Position numbers and translations under genes: made by a program. Positions 48,973 through 64,000 of a DNA stretch of 64,000 nucleotides are shown in pieces. Position 1 is the stretch's first letter. Every line of letters starts with the position of its first letter. Origin of the DNA: Brevundimonas vesicularis. Its GTDB lineage: Bacteria; Pseudomonadota; Alphaproteobacteria; Caulobacterales; Caulobacteraceae. The stretch is from positions 2,170,001 to 2,234,000 of the forward strand of contig NZ_CP114278.1 of NCBI RefSeq assembly GCF_027105095.1, in the 5' to 3' direction. Below the pieces are notes generated by a model. It was not told the DNA's origin and ran no database searches. It saw nothing but the letters and a program-made list of their open reading frames with translations.

Positions 48973-49797
48973 TTGGCGTTTGCACAGCTGACGCGGCCTG
49001 ACCGGCGCCTCGACTGGCGAAAGGCAGGCTTGGCGACGGCGTCGGTGGCGATCAACACCGCGCTGCTCGCCTTCCTGTCGTTCATGGCCCTGGGCATAGA
49101 GGGCGACGTCGTCGCGCCCGAACAGCCGCCGATCTACGTCGATGTTAAGCCCCGCCCCCTGCTGCCCAACGAGCGGGCTAGAACGCCGGTCCAGGCGCCC
49201 GCAGTCGACGATATGGCCGCGTCGGCGCAGGACGCGCGCCCGACGGTTCAGACGCCCTCCCCGCGCCAGGCAACGCCGCCAGACAGTCGCCCTGCGCCGA
49301 TCCGTCCCCGCATCGCCGCGCCCACGCCCCAGGGCGCGCCTGCCCCGCCGGACGCCTGGACGGTCAATCCGAACGACCGCGCCGGGGCCATGTCGCGCGT
49401 CTTGCGTCAGGGTCTGATCGGCTGCACCACGCCGCAACAGCTCAGCGCGGCCGAGAGCGCAAACTGCCTCCACGACGCCGAGCGGCGCGGCCGAAACGCC
49501 GCTCCGATCACCGGCACGGACAACCCCGAGCGCGACGCCGCCTTTGCTCGCGAGGGGGCGCGGCGTCTGGCCGAATGGGAGGCGCGCCGTCGTCCTCTGT
49601 CCGGCGGCGTCGGCGTGGTGGGTCCGGCGGACTGCGTCGGCTCGAACTTCGGCACAGGCTGCGCCGGCGCGCAGTTGAATCCGTCGCTGGCGCCCGACTC
49701 GACCCGCAACGTCCAGACCCGACGCGACGGCCACCGGGCCGGCGGTGCACCGATCACGCCGGGCGCTTCGGCCCCGATGGAGCGGTGGAAGGACTGA
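48973..49797 (+). CDS. Single-pass proline-rich periplasmic protein (TonB-like layout)
   Basis: A 274-residue protein with a basic N-terminus (LTRPDRRLDWRKAG), one membrane helix (about 20-40, LATASVAINTALLAFLSFMALG), then EQPPIYVDVKPRPLLP and a long Pro/Ala/Arg-rich stretch to about 125. The C-terminal part has four Cys (GCTTPQQ, NCLHDAE, DCVGSNFGTGC). The layout resembles TonB proteins but no TonB C-terminal domain can be read. Translation probably starts at the TTG at 48973, which has AGGGGG nine bases before it. It is on the plus strand between rpsL and rpoC. Confidence 0.75.
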   Translation: MAFAQLTRPDRRLDWRKAGLATASVAINTALLAFLSFMALGIEGDVVAPEQPPIYVDVKPRPLLPNERARTPVQAPAVDDMAASAQDARPTVQTPSPRQATPPDSRPAPIRPRIAAPTPQGAPAPPDAWTVNPNDRAGAMSRVLRQGLIGCTTPQQLSAAESANCLHDAERRGRNAAPITGTDNPERDAAFAREGARRLAEWEARRRPLSGGVGVVGPADCVGSNFGTGCAGAQLNPSLAPDSTRNVQTRRDGHRAGGAPITPGASAPMERWKD

Positions 49798-49800
49798 AAG

Positions 49801-49831
49801 AAAAAGGGCGGCGCCGTCGCCGGCGCCGCCC
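49801..49831 (-). terminator. Terminator of the rpoBC operon
   Basis: An 11-bp perfect GC stem (49806-49816 with 49821-49831), TCGC loop, and five T on the minus strand, 30 bases after the rpoC stop. It separates rpoBC from the convergent TonB-like gene. Confidence 0.88.
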
Positions 49832-49861
49832 TCTTCGTATCTTCGCTCGAGAAGCGTGAGA

Positions 49862-54058
<4,197 letters not shown>

Positions 54059-54162
54059 CTTGATTCCTTCTGCGGGGCTGACCCGCGAAAATTATTCAGA
54101 ACGGAGAAAAGCGGAGGGATCGCCCTCCCCCGCCGTGGCGAGAGAGGGGCTCGTGATCCGGA

Positions 54163-58278
<4,116 letters not shown>

Positions 58279-58618
58279 TCAGTGTTTCCCATGGCGCACG
58301 CCCCGGGGAAGGCGTGCGTGAAATGCAGCAGCCACGGCGCGCGTCTCCGCGTCCGCAGCCAGGGTTTCGGCATCCACCCTCGGCCCGCTGCCGGGCCAGG
58401 ACGCCTGAAATGTACCGGCTCCCTGGGAAGGAGCCGCGCCTTCGCTCGGTCGGAGGGCGACGGACCGGGCCTCGGCGCTTGCGCGCAGACTCATATGGAG
58501 TATTGCGGAGCGCGCACATATACGCGCATTCGCGACGAAATAAAGGCCCAAGGGAACCTTTTCGACAGAGCCGACCAATCTCGTTGCGAGCGACGATGGC
58601 CTGATCTAGCGTCGCCTT
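58279..58618. other. Divergent rpoB / FKBP intergenic region
   Basis: 340 bases with no convincing gene. On the rpoB side there is a GCACGCC/GGCGTGC hairpin close to the start codon and a CGGCTCC/GGAGCCG hairpin near 58416-58435. A TATATG at about 58517-58522 on the minus strand could be the rpoB -10 box, with no good -35. On the FKBP side TTGCGAG (58583) and TCTAGCG (58604) could form a promoter very close to the start codon. Confidence 0.4.
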
Positions 58619-59167
58619 ATGACACGTATCGCTCTGCCGCTGCTCGCCGCTCTCGCCCTGTCCGCCTGCGCCACGCGTCAGCCGGTCACCTATGCAGAGA
58701 CGGCTTCGGCCGCCGCGCGCGCCGCCGCCCAGGTTCAGGGCGAGGCCGGACTGACGCCCCAGCAGCAGTGGGACCAGGGCAATGCCGCCTATCTGGCCTG
58801 GAACGGCGCCCGGCGCGGCTGGACCACCACCGAAAGCGGCCTGCAATATCGCCGCGTCGGCAAGGCCCACCCCGAGGGCGCTCAGCCCAGGGCGACCGAT
58901 ATGGTCAAGGTCCACTATCGCGGCGCCTTCATCGACGGACGCGAGTTCGACAGCTCCTACGCCCGCAATGAACCGGCCGAGTTCCCGCTGAACCGCGTCA
59001 TCAAGGGCTGGACCGAGGGGGTGGCCCTGATGCGCGTCGGGGAAATCTATGAGTTCGTCATTCCCGCCTCGCTGGGCTACGGCTCGCGCTGGGTCGGCGG
59101 CGACGAACTGCCCCCCAACTCCACCCTGCGCTTCTCGGTCGAACTGCTGGACGTCAAGCCGGGCTGA
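58619..59167 (+). CDS. FKBP-type peptidyl-prolyl isomerase, lipoprotein
   Basis: A 182-residue protein with a lipobox (L-S-A-C, Cys17), a short alpha-helical N-terminal part and an FKBP domain (about 65-182). Core residues: [60 protein letters not shown] and the closing [10 protein letters not shown]. It should speed proline isomerisation in exported proteins. No ribosome site precedes the ATG and a possible -10 box lies only about 12 bases upstream, so the message may be leaderless. Confidence 0.92.
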   Translation: MTRIALPLLAALALSACATRQPVTYAETASAAARAAAQVQGEAGLTPQQQWDQGNAAYLAWNGARRGWTTTESGLQYRRVGKAHPEGAQPRATDMVKVHYRGAFIDGREFDSSYARNEPAEFPLNRVIKGWTEGVALMRVGEIYEFVIPASLGYGSRWVGGDELPPNSTLRFSVELLDVKPG

Positions 59168-59170
59168 CGA

Positions 59171-59599
59171 TCAGCGGCGCCCGGATTTTCGCAGCAGTCG
59201 ATCGCGCGCGGCGTTGACGCGCGTCGCCAGCCCCTCCGTGCCGCCCTGATCGGGATGGGCGCGGGCCATGGCGCGTTTCCATGCCGCGCGGATTTCAGCC
59301 TCGGTCGCAGCTGGCCCGACGCCCAGCACGGCGCGTGCGTCAGCCTCGCTGATGGGTTCGGATCTCACGATTGGTCGGAGGCGGGAGGACCAGGCCAGAT
59401 AGAGTCCTGCCCCGGCCAGCGCCGCCGCCGTCAGCCACGATCCACGAAACGCCGCCAGCGCGCCGCCCGCCAGCAGCACCGCGCCCAGCAGGGTCGCCGT
59501 CACGCGCCAGTGAGCGCGGCCGCGTCGCTCGGTCTGTCGGCCCAGCCGCACCAGCGCCCATACGGCGATCGCCGCCAGGGCCAGCCAGATCACACCCAT
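59171..59599 (-). CDS. Membrane-anchored J-domain protein
   Basis: A 142-residue protein with two N-terminal membrane helices (about 3-20 and 33-70) and a C-terminal J domain (80-142) with the HPD motif (RAHPDQGG). This layout resembles alphaproteobacterial TIM14/Pam18-like proteins, which in mitochondria stimulate the import Hsp70. A bacterial role with DnaK at the membrane is inferred. It is convergent with the FKBP gene and eight bases from mipZ, which is transcribed in the same direction upstream. Confidence 0.88.
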   Translation of the reverse strand: MGVIWLALAAIAVWALVRLGRQTERRGRAHWRVTATLLGAVLLAGGALAAFRGSWLTAAALAGAGLYLAWSSRLRPIVRSEPISEADARAVLGVGPAATEAEIRAAWKRAMARAHPDQGGTEGLATRVNAARDRLLRKSGRR

Positions 59600-59606
59600 C
59601 AGGCGA

Positions 59607-60443
59607 TCAGGCCGCCACGTCCAAAGGGCTGAGAACCTGCTCCAGGCCCATCGCCATCATCAGATTGCGCATCTCCTGGCGCGCGGCGACATGGGCCAGG
59701 GACACCGCGACCGGCCGGATGTCGTTCGACAGGTCCGCCACCGTCAGGCCGAACGGGAACAGCTCGCGATAGATGACCCGGTCGCGCAGGCCCGGCCCGA
59801 CGCGGAAGCCGACGCGCTTGGCCAGCTTGGTCATCCGTTCTTCAAGACGCTTGCGGTTGCGGGCTTCGGCGACGGCGAGGCGATTGGTCACCACCAGCCA
59901 GTCGATCGTGGCGTGACGGCCTTGGGCGATGGCGCGCTGCTTGCGCGCTTCCCAGACGCTCTCGGAGTAGATGGAGGGTTTCAGAAGCTCCAGGGTAACC
60001 GGATCAACGTCGCCCAGCAGGTCGAAGTCGACGAAGCTGTCGTTCATCGGCGTCACGATCTGATCGGCGCGGGCGTGGGCGGCGTTCGAAACGGCCGTGT
60101 CGCCGCCGGGCGTGTCGATCAGGATGCAATCGACGCCCCGCGCCGCCGCCTCATCGAAGGCGCGCTCGAAGGTGGCGATCTGTTCGGCCACGTCCGCCTT
60201 GGCCAGGGCCTTGCCGTCGCCCATGTCGGGAATGAACGGCTGGGGCAGATCGTGCCCGTTCGCCGCCAGCCACGCCAAACGATTGTGGAAGAAGCGCTGC
60301 ATCGAACGCTGGCGCAGGTCCAGATCGATGATCGCCACCGAGCGCCCGGCGTGCAGCAGGCCGGTCACGATGTGGATGGCCAGGGTGGACTTGCCCGCCC
60401 CACCCTTTTCGTTGCCGAGGACGATCACATGCGGCTGCGTCAT
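59607..60443 (-). CDS. mipZ: MipZ division-plane positioning ATPase
   Basis: A 278-residue P-loop ATPase of the ParA/MinD group that, in Caulobacter, forms gradients from the poles through ParB and inhibits FtsZ away from midcell. The deviant Walker A KGGAGKST is at residues 13-20, Walker B-like IDLDLRQRS and IDTPGGD follow, and the C-terminal half (EARNRKRLEERMTKLAKRVGFRVGPGLRDRVIYRELFPFGLTVADL) matches MipZ rather than ParA. The ATG at 60443 fits homologues; AGAGGA lies 12 bases upstream. Confidence 0.96.
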   Translation of the reverse strand: MTQPHVIVLGNEKGGAGKSTLAIHIVTGLLHAGRSVAIIDLDLRQRSMQRFFHNRLAWLAANGHDLPQPFIPDMGDGKALAKADVAEQIATFERAFDEAAARGVDCILIDTPGGDTAVSNAAHARADQIVTPMNDSFVDFDLLGDVDPVTLELLKPSIYSESVWEARKQRAIAQGRHATIDWLVVTNRLAVAEARNRKRLEERMTKLAKRVGFRVGPGLRDRVIYRELFPFGLTVADLSNDIRPVAVSLAHVAARQEMRNLMMAMGLEQVLSPLDVAA

Positions 60444-60486
60444 TCGAGGGAATCCTCTGTGCCGACCGCGCGACTCAGACTGCGCG

Positions 60487-60515
60487 GTCCTAGGTCCGGC
60501 GAGACTCGGCCTCAA
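60487..60515 (-). promoter_or_regulatory. Candidate mipZ promoter
   Basis: On the minus strand TTGAGG (60515-60510) and TAGGAC (60492-60487), spaced by 17 bases, with CCTAGGAC close to the Caulobacter -10 pattern GCTANAWC. The start of transcription would be about 37 bases before the mipZ ATG. Confidence 0.5.
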
Positions 60516-60572
60516 CGGGCCAAACGTCAACGGAACCTTAACGCAGACCTGTGGACGGCGAACCGGGGTCGG

Positions 60573-61232
60573 TCAGCTGTTGCGTGCGCACCAGGCGTCG
60601 GCGACAGCGGCGGAGCGGCACACCGCAGCGGCGGTTTCGGTCGAAATCGGACCGACCTTCAGCCGCGTCAGGCGACGGCCGTCCACCTCGACCTCCTGGT
60701 AGATCGGCGACAATCCCGACAGGTCTGATGTGGCTTTCACCCGATCCCAGGCCTGACGCGCGCCGGCCGCACTGGAGTAGGCGCCCAGCTGGATCGTTCT
60801 CCCGGTTTCCGGCGCCGCCGTGAGACTGGCGGGACGCAACACAGGCGCCTGAACCCGCGAAACCGCTTCATCCGCCACGACCTTCATGACAGCAGGCGAG
60901 GCAGCCCGCACAACCGCGTCGCGCAGCCCGGTATCCTCACCGACGGGGCGCAGCCCCGCCTGAACGTCGCGGGCGTCCCACATGGCGTGGGGATCCATGA
61001 CGGCGACCTTGACCGGCGTGAAGCGCACAGGCCGCAGTCCGGCCTTTTCAGCCACGGCATGCCGGGTTTCGCGATCACCGGTCGAGAGCGGAATGTCGAT
61101 CGCCGCGACGTTCTCGGCCATCGCACTGAATCGATGGGGATCGCTGTCCACCGCGCCACAGCCGGCGACGGCTAGGCTGCTGGCGAAGGCCAGGGCGATC
61201 AGAACTGGACGGGTCGCTTCTGCGGGCGTCAT
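60573..61232 (-). CDS. SPOR-domain lipoprotein
   Basis: A 219-residue lipoprotein. The lipobox A-V-A-G-C (Cys about 25) is followed by a Pro/Ala/Val-rich middle and a C-terminal SPOR domain (about 140-219, GRTIQLGAYSSAAGARQAWDRVK...GLSPIYQEVEVDGRRLTRLKVGPI) that should bind denuded septal glycan strands. A Cys pair in the SPOR domain (VCRSAAVADAWC) is typical. The ATG at 61232 was taken instead of a GTG two codons earlier. It lies 129 bases upstream of mipZ in the same direction, which fits a division role. Confidence 0.85.
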   Translation of the reverse strand: MTPAEATRPVLIALAFASSLAVAGCGAVDSDPHRFSAMAENVAAIDIPLSTGDRETRHAVAEKAGLRPVRFTPVKVAVMDPHAMWDARDVQAGLRPVGEDTGLRDAVVRAASPAVMKVVADEAVSRVQAPVLRPASLTAAPETGRTIQLGAYSSAAGARQAWDRVKATSDLSGLSPIYQEVEVDGRRLTRLKVGPISTETAAAVCRSAAVADAWCARNS

Positions 61233-61307
61233 AAGCACGACCCTAGAGCCCAGACTTTTCGGTCTGGTGCATCAACAGGCTTAAGCGGAAAGGTTAATCG
61301 CTTCATC

Positions 61308-62168
61308 ATGATAGACGCTGCCCCCCTCCCTGTCGTCCGCACGGTCGCCGACCTGCGGGCGATCGTCCGGGACTGGAAACGTCAAGGCCTGAGCGTCGGC
61401 ATGGTTCCGACCATGGGCGCCCTGCATGAAGGCCATCTGACCCTGGTGCGCGAGGCCGCACGCCGCGCCGACCGCGTCGTCGCCTCCAACTTCGTCAATC
61501 CGACCCAGTTCGCGGCGCATGAGGATCTGGGCAAATACCCTCGCCAGCAGGAGGAAGACGCCCGTCTGCTGGCCGGCGCCGGCTGCCATCTGATGTTCGC
61601 GCCCTCAGCCGACGAGATGTATCCGGAAGGCTTTGCGACAACCGTCGCCGTCGCCGGCCCGGCGCTGGGTCTGGAAGGCGATTTCCGGCCACAGATGTTC
61701 GGCGGGGTCGCCCTGGTCGTCACCAAGCTGTTCAACCAGGTCCAGCCCGATGTCGCGGTCTTCGGCGAGAAGGACTACCAACAGCTGATGGTCGTTCGTC
61801 GGTTCGTGCGTGACATGGACCTGCCGGTCGAGATCGTCGGCGCGCCGACGGAGCGGGATGGCTGGGGCTTGGCCCTATCCTCGCGCAACGCCTACCTGTC
61901 GGAGACCGAGCTTGAGACCGCGCGCCGGCTGAACGGCATTCTGGCGGAGACTGGCGTCCATGCTTCAGGCGGCCGCCCCCTGCCCGGCGTCGAGCGCGAA
62001 GCCTATGCCGCGCTTCTGAAAGCCGGGTTTGATCGCGTCGATTACGTCGCCATCCGCCACGCTGAGGACCTGACGCCGTTCCGCAACGACATCATCGACG
62101 CCCCCGCGCGCATCCTGGCCGCCGCCTGGCTGGGCAAGACGCGACTGATCGACAATATGGCGGTCTGA
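61308..62168 (+). CDS. panC: Pantothenate synthetase
   Basis: A 286-residue enzyme that joins pantoate and beta-alanine with ATP in the last step of pantothenate (coenzyme A precursor) synthesis. The HIGH-like motif H-E-G-H-L (about 40), the ATP/pantoate-binding block VASNFVNPTQF, FGEKDYQQLMVVRRFV, and the KMSKS-like LSSRNAYLS are all present. No panB is adjacent. AAAGG lies a little far from the ATG. Convergent with the chorismate mutase gene. Confidence 0.97.
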   Translation: MIDAAPLPVVRTVADLRAIVRDWKRQGLSVGMVPTMGALHEGHLTLVREAARRADRVVASNFVNPTQFAAHEDLGKYPRQQEEDARLLAGAGCHLMFAPSADEMYPEGFATTVAVAGPALGLEGDFRPQMFGGVALVVTKLFNQVQPDVAVFGEKDYQQLMVVRRFVRDMDLPVEIVGAPTERDGWGLALSSRNAYLSETELETARRLNGILAETGVHASGGRPLPGVEREAYAALLKAGFDRVDYVAIRHAEDLTPFRNDIIDAPARILAAAWLGKTRLIDNMAV

Positions 62169-62176
62169 AACGACAA

Positions 62177-62205
62177 GGGCCGCATCCGTTCGCCGGATGC
62201 GGCCC
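62177..62205. terminator. Hairpin between convergent panC and chorismate mutase genes
   Basis: A perfect 12-bp stem (62177-62188 with 62194-62205) and five-base loop lies between two convergent stop codons. The T-tract is weak on both sides (CTGT, CTTGT), so it may serve both genes as a bidirectional but partial terminator. Confidence 0.65.
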
Positions 62206-62212
62206 TGTCAGA

Positions 62213-62971
62213 TCAGCCGATCGCGCCGACGCAGCCCTCGGCGTCGCCTGGCGCCAGAGCGGCGTCGGTCAGGGCGATGGTCCAGCCGTGATGGGTGTTC
62301 AGGCCCCAGCGTCGCGCGCCGCCGCCGTCGCCGGCGTCCCCACCCGCGGTGACCACCACGCGTCGGCCCTTGGGCAGAGCCGGCGGATCGATCTTGCCGA
62401 CCGCCAGAGACGTCGGCGTCTCGCCGCCGTAGCCGTCGAACACGCTCAACATCGACCATTCGCGGCGCAGGCCCATCCACCAGGCGTCCTCAGTATTGAT
62501 CGCCAGCACGGCGATGCCGTGCCCCTCGGCGGCGAAGGCCAGGGCCTTCTGCGGATCGCGCACCATCTTGATGTCGGCGGCGGCCCCGAAACGCAGGCGC
62601 GCGCCGTCATAGGCGCGGGTCGGTTCGATGGGCGCCCAGACCTGGACCTGAAGCCGGCCTTGGCGCGCCAAGCCCCAGCCGACGATCTCGCGCCACAGAT
62701 GCTCGACCGCCTCGGCGTTCTCGGGCTTGGCCTGCTTCAGCATGCGCGAGAGGACCGTCTGCTCTCGGTCGGGACGCAGCTTGGTGTGCGGTCCGGTGGG
62801 CGCGTCCTTGGCGCGCCCGACGGTGGCGGCGATGGCGAGGCGTTGTTCGAAAAGGGCCAGGATCTGATCGTCGATGCCGTCGATCTCGGCGCGCAGGGCG
62901 GCCAGCGCCTGCTGTTCGGGGGTCAGGTCGGCCATGTCAGGCCAGACTTGCTGAAGATTGGAATGGGGCAT
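62213..62971 (-). CDS. Chorismate mutase (AroQ type) with C-terminal extension
   Basis: A 252-residue protein. Residues 25-105 form the three-helix AroQ chorismate mutase domain (LRAEIDGIDDQILALFEQRLAIAATVGRAK...RPDREQTVLSRML...LWREIVGW), with the active-site Arg, Lys, Asp/Arg and Glu positions apparently kept. It converts chorismate to prephenate, the branch point to Phe and Tyr. Residues ~110-252 are an additional alpha/beta region (VWAPIEPTRAYDG...DPQKALAFAAEGHGIAVLAINTEDAWW...) not found in the short enzymes. Its function is unknown. Starts at 62971 or at the ATG at 62935. Confidence 0.88.
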   Translation of the reverse strand: MPHSNLQQVWPDMADLTPEQQALAALRAEIDGIDDQILALFEQRLAIAATVGRAKDAPTGPHTKLRPDREQTVLSRMLKQAKPENAEAVEHLWREIVGWGLARQGRLQVQVWAPIEPTRAYDGARLRFGAAADIKMVRDPQKALAFAAEGHGIAVLAINTEDAWWMGLRREWSMLSVFDGYGGETPTSLAVGKIDPPALPKGRRVVVTAGGDAGDGGGARRWGLNTHHGWTIALTDAALAPGDAEGCVGAIG

Positions 62972-63012
62972 GGGAAAGGGCTTTCGGCATTCTGAGATTC
63001 GATATGTGCAGG

Positions 63013-63045
63013 GGCGAACAGCCGCTCTGATCCAGAGCGGTCGCC
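63013..63045 (-). promoter_or_regulatory. Hairpin between the leader peptide and chorismate mutase gene
   Basis: Stem CCGCTCTG (63022-63029) with CAGAGCGG (63033-63040), three-base loop, extended by GGCGA (63013-63017) with TCGCC (63041-63045) around a four-base bulge. It starts 36 bases after the leader peptide stop on the minus strand. There is no T-run, so if this is an attenuator it may act through Rho or by hiding the ribosome site. Confidence 0.5.
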
Positions 63046-63080
63046 GGTGAGACGGTCAGGGACGGAGTGCGCCCGACGCC

Positions 63081-63182
63081 TCAGCCGGCGTATCGAAAGC
63101 CGTAAAAGCCGTAGCCGAAATAGAGGCCGGAAACCGCGCGCGAACGGTCGAAAGAAACAGAAAGAGCGCGCAGGCGGGACAT
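63081..63182 (-). CDS. Phe/Tyr-rich leader peptide (33 aa), candidate attenuator
   Basis: A 33-codon ORF beginning MSRLRALSVS and ending GLYFGYGFYGFRYAG, with four Phe and four Tyr among its last 23 residues, including two TTT codons that are otherwise rare in this GC-rich DNA. It starts 72 bases after the prephenate dehydratase stop and ends 110 bases before the chorismate mutase start, on the same strand. Position, size and composition are those of transcription-attenuation leaders such as pheL of E. coli. Phe plus Tyr codons suit an enzyme that feeds both branches. Its ribosome site (CCGGACC) is weak. It is unlikely to be a functional protein otherwise. Confidence 0.65.
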   Translation of the reverse strand: MSRLRALSVSFDRSRAVSGLYFGYGFYGFRYAG

Positions 63183-63253
63183 GGTCCGGTTCCGGTTTGT
63201 GCGGATCGTATTGCGATCCGTGGGTGTCTTAAGGACGCAAAGACCGTGCGCCG

Positions 63254-63829
63254 TCAACCCTCAGGGAAGCTCAACAGGACAAAACGCGTCTGATTATCGC
63301 CGGAATCCTGCAAGTCGTTGCGCAGGATCGACAGACCATACACCTCGGCGGCGCCGACCGGGGCGATGGCCGCCCGTGTCGGGTCGCCCGCTTCAGCGAC
63401 GTCGCGCGCCGCGCCTGCGGTATCGAAATGCTCGATGACCTCGACATTCAAACCGGCCAGCGTGTCCTTGCACTGGGCCAGGGCGATGGGGTGGCTCTCA
63501 ACCGTGCGGATATCGCACAGCCGCGCTCCGTCGACCGCCATCAGCGCATGACGGATCGGCCGCCAGACCTCGGCGACGGGCTCCACGCCAAGCCCACCTA
63601 CCAGCGTCGCCGCCGGCTCGACCACGCCTATGGTCGAGTTCTCGACCGGGATCAGGGCACAGCCGCAGTCGCCGGAGCGCAGCGCATCCAGGGCCTGGGC
63701 GAAGGTTTCGAACGCCACAGCCTCGTCCCAAGGACGCAGGGCCAGACAGGCCTCATGGCTGAACGATCCAGGCGCGCCCTGATAGGCGACCCGGCCGGGC
63801 TTTTCCTCAGTTGGAGCCGCTGATTGCAT
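63254..63829 (-). CDS. pheA: Prephenate dehydratase without ACT domain
   Basis: A 191-residue enzyme converting prephenate to phenylpyruvate in phenylalanine synthesis. VAYQGAPGSFSHEA (N-terminus), CALIPVENSTIGVVEPAATLV, ESHPIALAQC and the catalytic N-Q-T-R-F motif are present. The protein ends six or seven residues after N-Q-T-R-F, so the C-terminal ACT domain that lets Phe inhibit typical enzymes (about 280 residues) is missing. The stop codon TGA is followed by ordinary non-coding sequence and the leader ORF, with no ACT remnant read. GGGAG precedes the ATG at 63829. Confidence 0.93.
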   Translation of the reverse strand: MQSAAPTEEKPGRVAYQGAPGSFSHEACLALRPWDEAVAFETFAQALDALRSGDCGCALIPVENSTIGVVEPAATLVGGLGVEPVAEVWRPIRHALMAVDGARLCDIRTVESHPIALAQCKDTLAGLNVEVIEHFDTAGAARDVAEAGDPTRAAIAPVGAAEVYGLSILRNDLQDSGDNQTRFVLLSFPEG

Positions 63830-63919
63830 CGATCACTCCCTCGGTCTCGGATCGATCTGGCGCTGCCTCGGTGGCGTCACCATGACCGGATCGGCCCGCA
63901 TTTGCGGCGCTGACGACGG

Positions 63920-64000
63920 CTAGGCCGCCGCCGACTGCGCCACCCGCCCGGCCTTCAGCCGCTCCGCGACCAGGAAGGCCAGCTCTAGCGCCTGGTCCGC
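63920..64000 (-). CDS. C-terminal end of an unrecognised gene (partial)
   Basis: The last 26 codons and TAG stop of a minus-strand gene that continues past the right edge. The peptide ADQALELAFLVAERL...QSAAA is helical and alanine-rich with good codon bias. It is too short to identify. It ends 90 bases before the prephenate dehydratase start and could be the upstream gene of the same operon. Confidence 0.55.
   Translation of the reverse strand, partial: ADQALELAFLVAERLKAGRVAQSAAA

Noticed and set aside
61281..61297. TTAA-GCGGAAAGG-TTAA upstream of panC as a CtrA box
   Set aside because: CtrA sites need a seven-base spacer; this one has nine, and panC is not a typical CtrA target.
63047..63232. 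61-codon plus-strand ORF opposite the Phe/Tyr leader peptide
   Set aside because: The product is an Arg/Lys/Ser-rich shadow of the leader ORF, without ribosome site.

Overview
The window looks like a chromosomal segment of a high-GC alphaproteobacterium of the Caulobacterales, most likely Brevundimonas or a close relative. The grounds are: a MipZ division-plane ATPase, an RNase E with an acidic insert in its S1 region and a C-terminal GWW tail, a short LID-less adenylate kinase, a cisplatin-response-type ATP-dependent ligase, strong G/C bias at third positions, and promoters of the TTGAC / TATAAG kind. No tRNA, rRNA, CRISPR array, insertion sequence or prophage gene was seen.

Layout. 1-10.5 kb: housekeeping and envelope genes, mostly on the minus strand (ATM1-type ABC exporter cut by the window edge, threonine aldolase, MscS channel, DNA ligase, RcnB-like protein, hybrid histidine kinase, BolA / J-domain pair, SDR oxidoreductase, cell-wall amidase). 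10.5-21.2 kb: RNase E with a long structured leader, an M48 protease plus DsbA-like thiol oxidoreductase, a TPR protein of unknown function, an ABC-2 type exporter pair, a LysR regulator, a 39-residue membrane peptide and an acetyltransferase. 21.2-36.3 kb: the S10-spc-alpha ribosomal operons on the minus strand (rpsJ to rplQ, with secY, adk, rpoA), interrupted by a tonB-like gene between adk and rpsM. 36.3-44.1 kb: an island of envelope genes (barrel protein, GIN-domain protein, cupin/JmjC-like plus FemAB-like pair, small acidic protein, L,D-transpeptidase lipoprotein, carboxylesterase) separating the S10 operon from tuf. 44.1-58.3 kb: tuf, fusA, rpsG, rpsL, then rpoC and rpoB, all on the minus strand, with a second single-pass proline-rich protein on the opposite strand between rpsL and rpoC. 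58.3-64 kb: FKBP lipoprotein, J-domain membrane protein, mipZ, SPOR lipoprotein, panC, and a phenylalanine/tyrosine branch-point cluster (chorismate mutase, prephenate dehydratase).

How it works together. The centre preserves the ancestral order rpoB-rpoC-rpsL-rpsG-fusA-tuf-rpsJ...rplQ, but without rplKAJL upstream and with insertions at three junctions. Control sequences visible at these junctions are TTGAC-type promoters before rpsL, rpsJ and rpsM, and terminator-like hairpins in the rpsL leader, between rpmD and rplO, and between rplO and secY. The ribosomal cluster therefore appears to be divided into separately tuned units.

The most interesting candidate is an unannotated 33-codon ORF (63081-63182, minus strand) between the prephenate dehydratase and chorismate mutase genes. 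Eight of its last 23 residues are Phe or Tyr and a hairpin follows it. It looks like a leader peptide for attenuation of the chorismate mutase gene by the two end products of the pathway. The adjacent prephenate dehydratase lacks the usual ACT feedback domain, which would fit control at this level.
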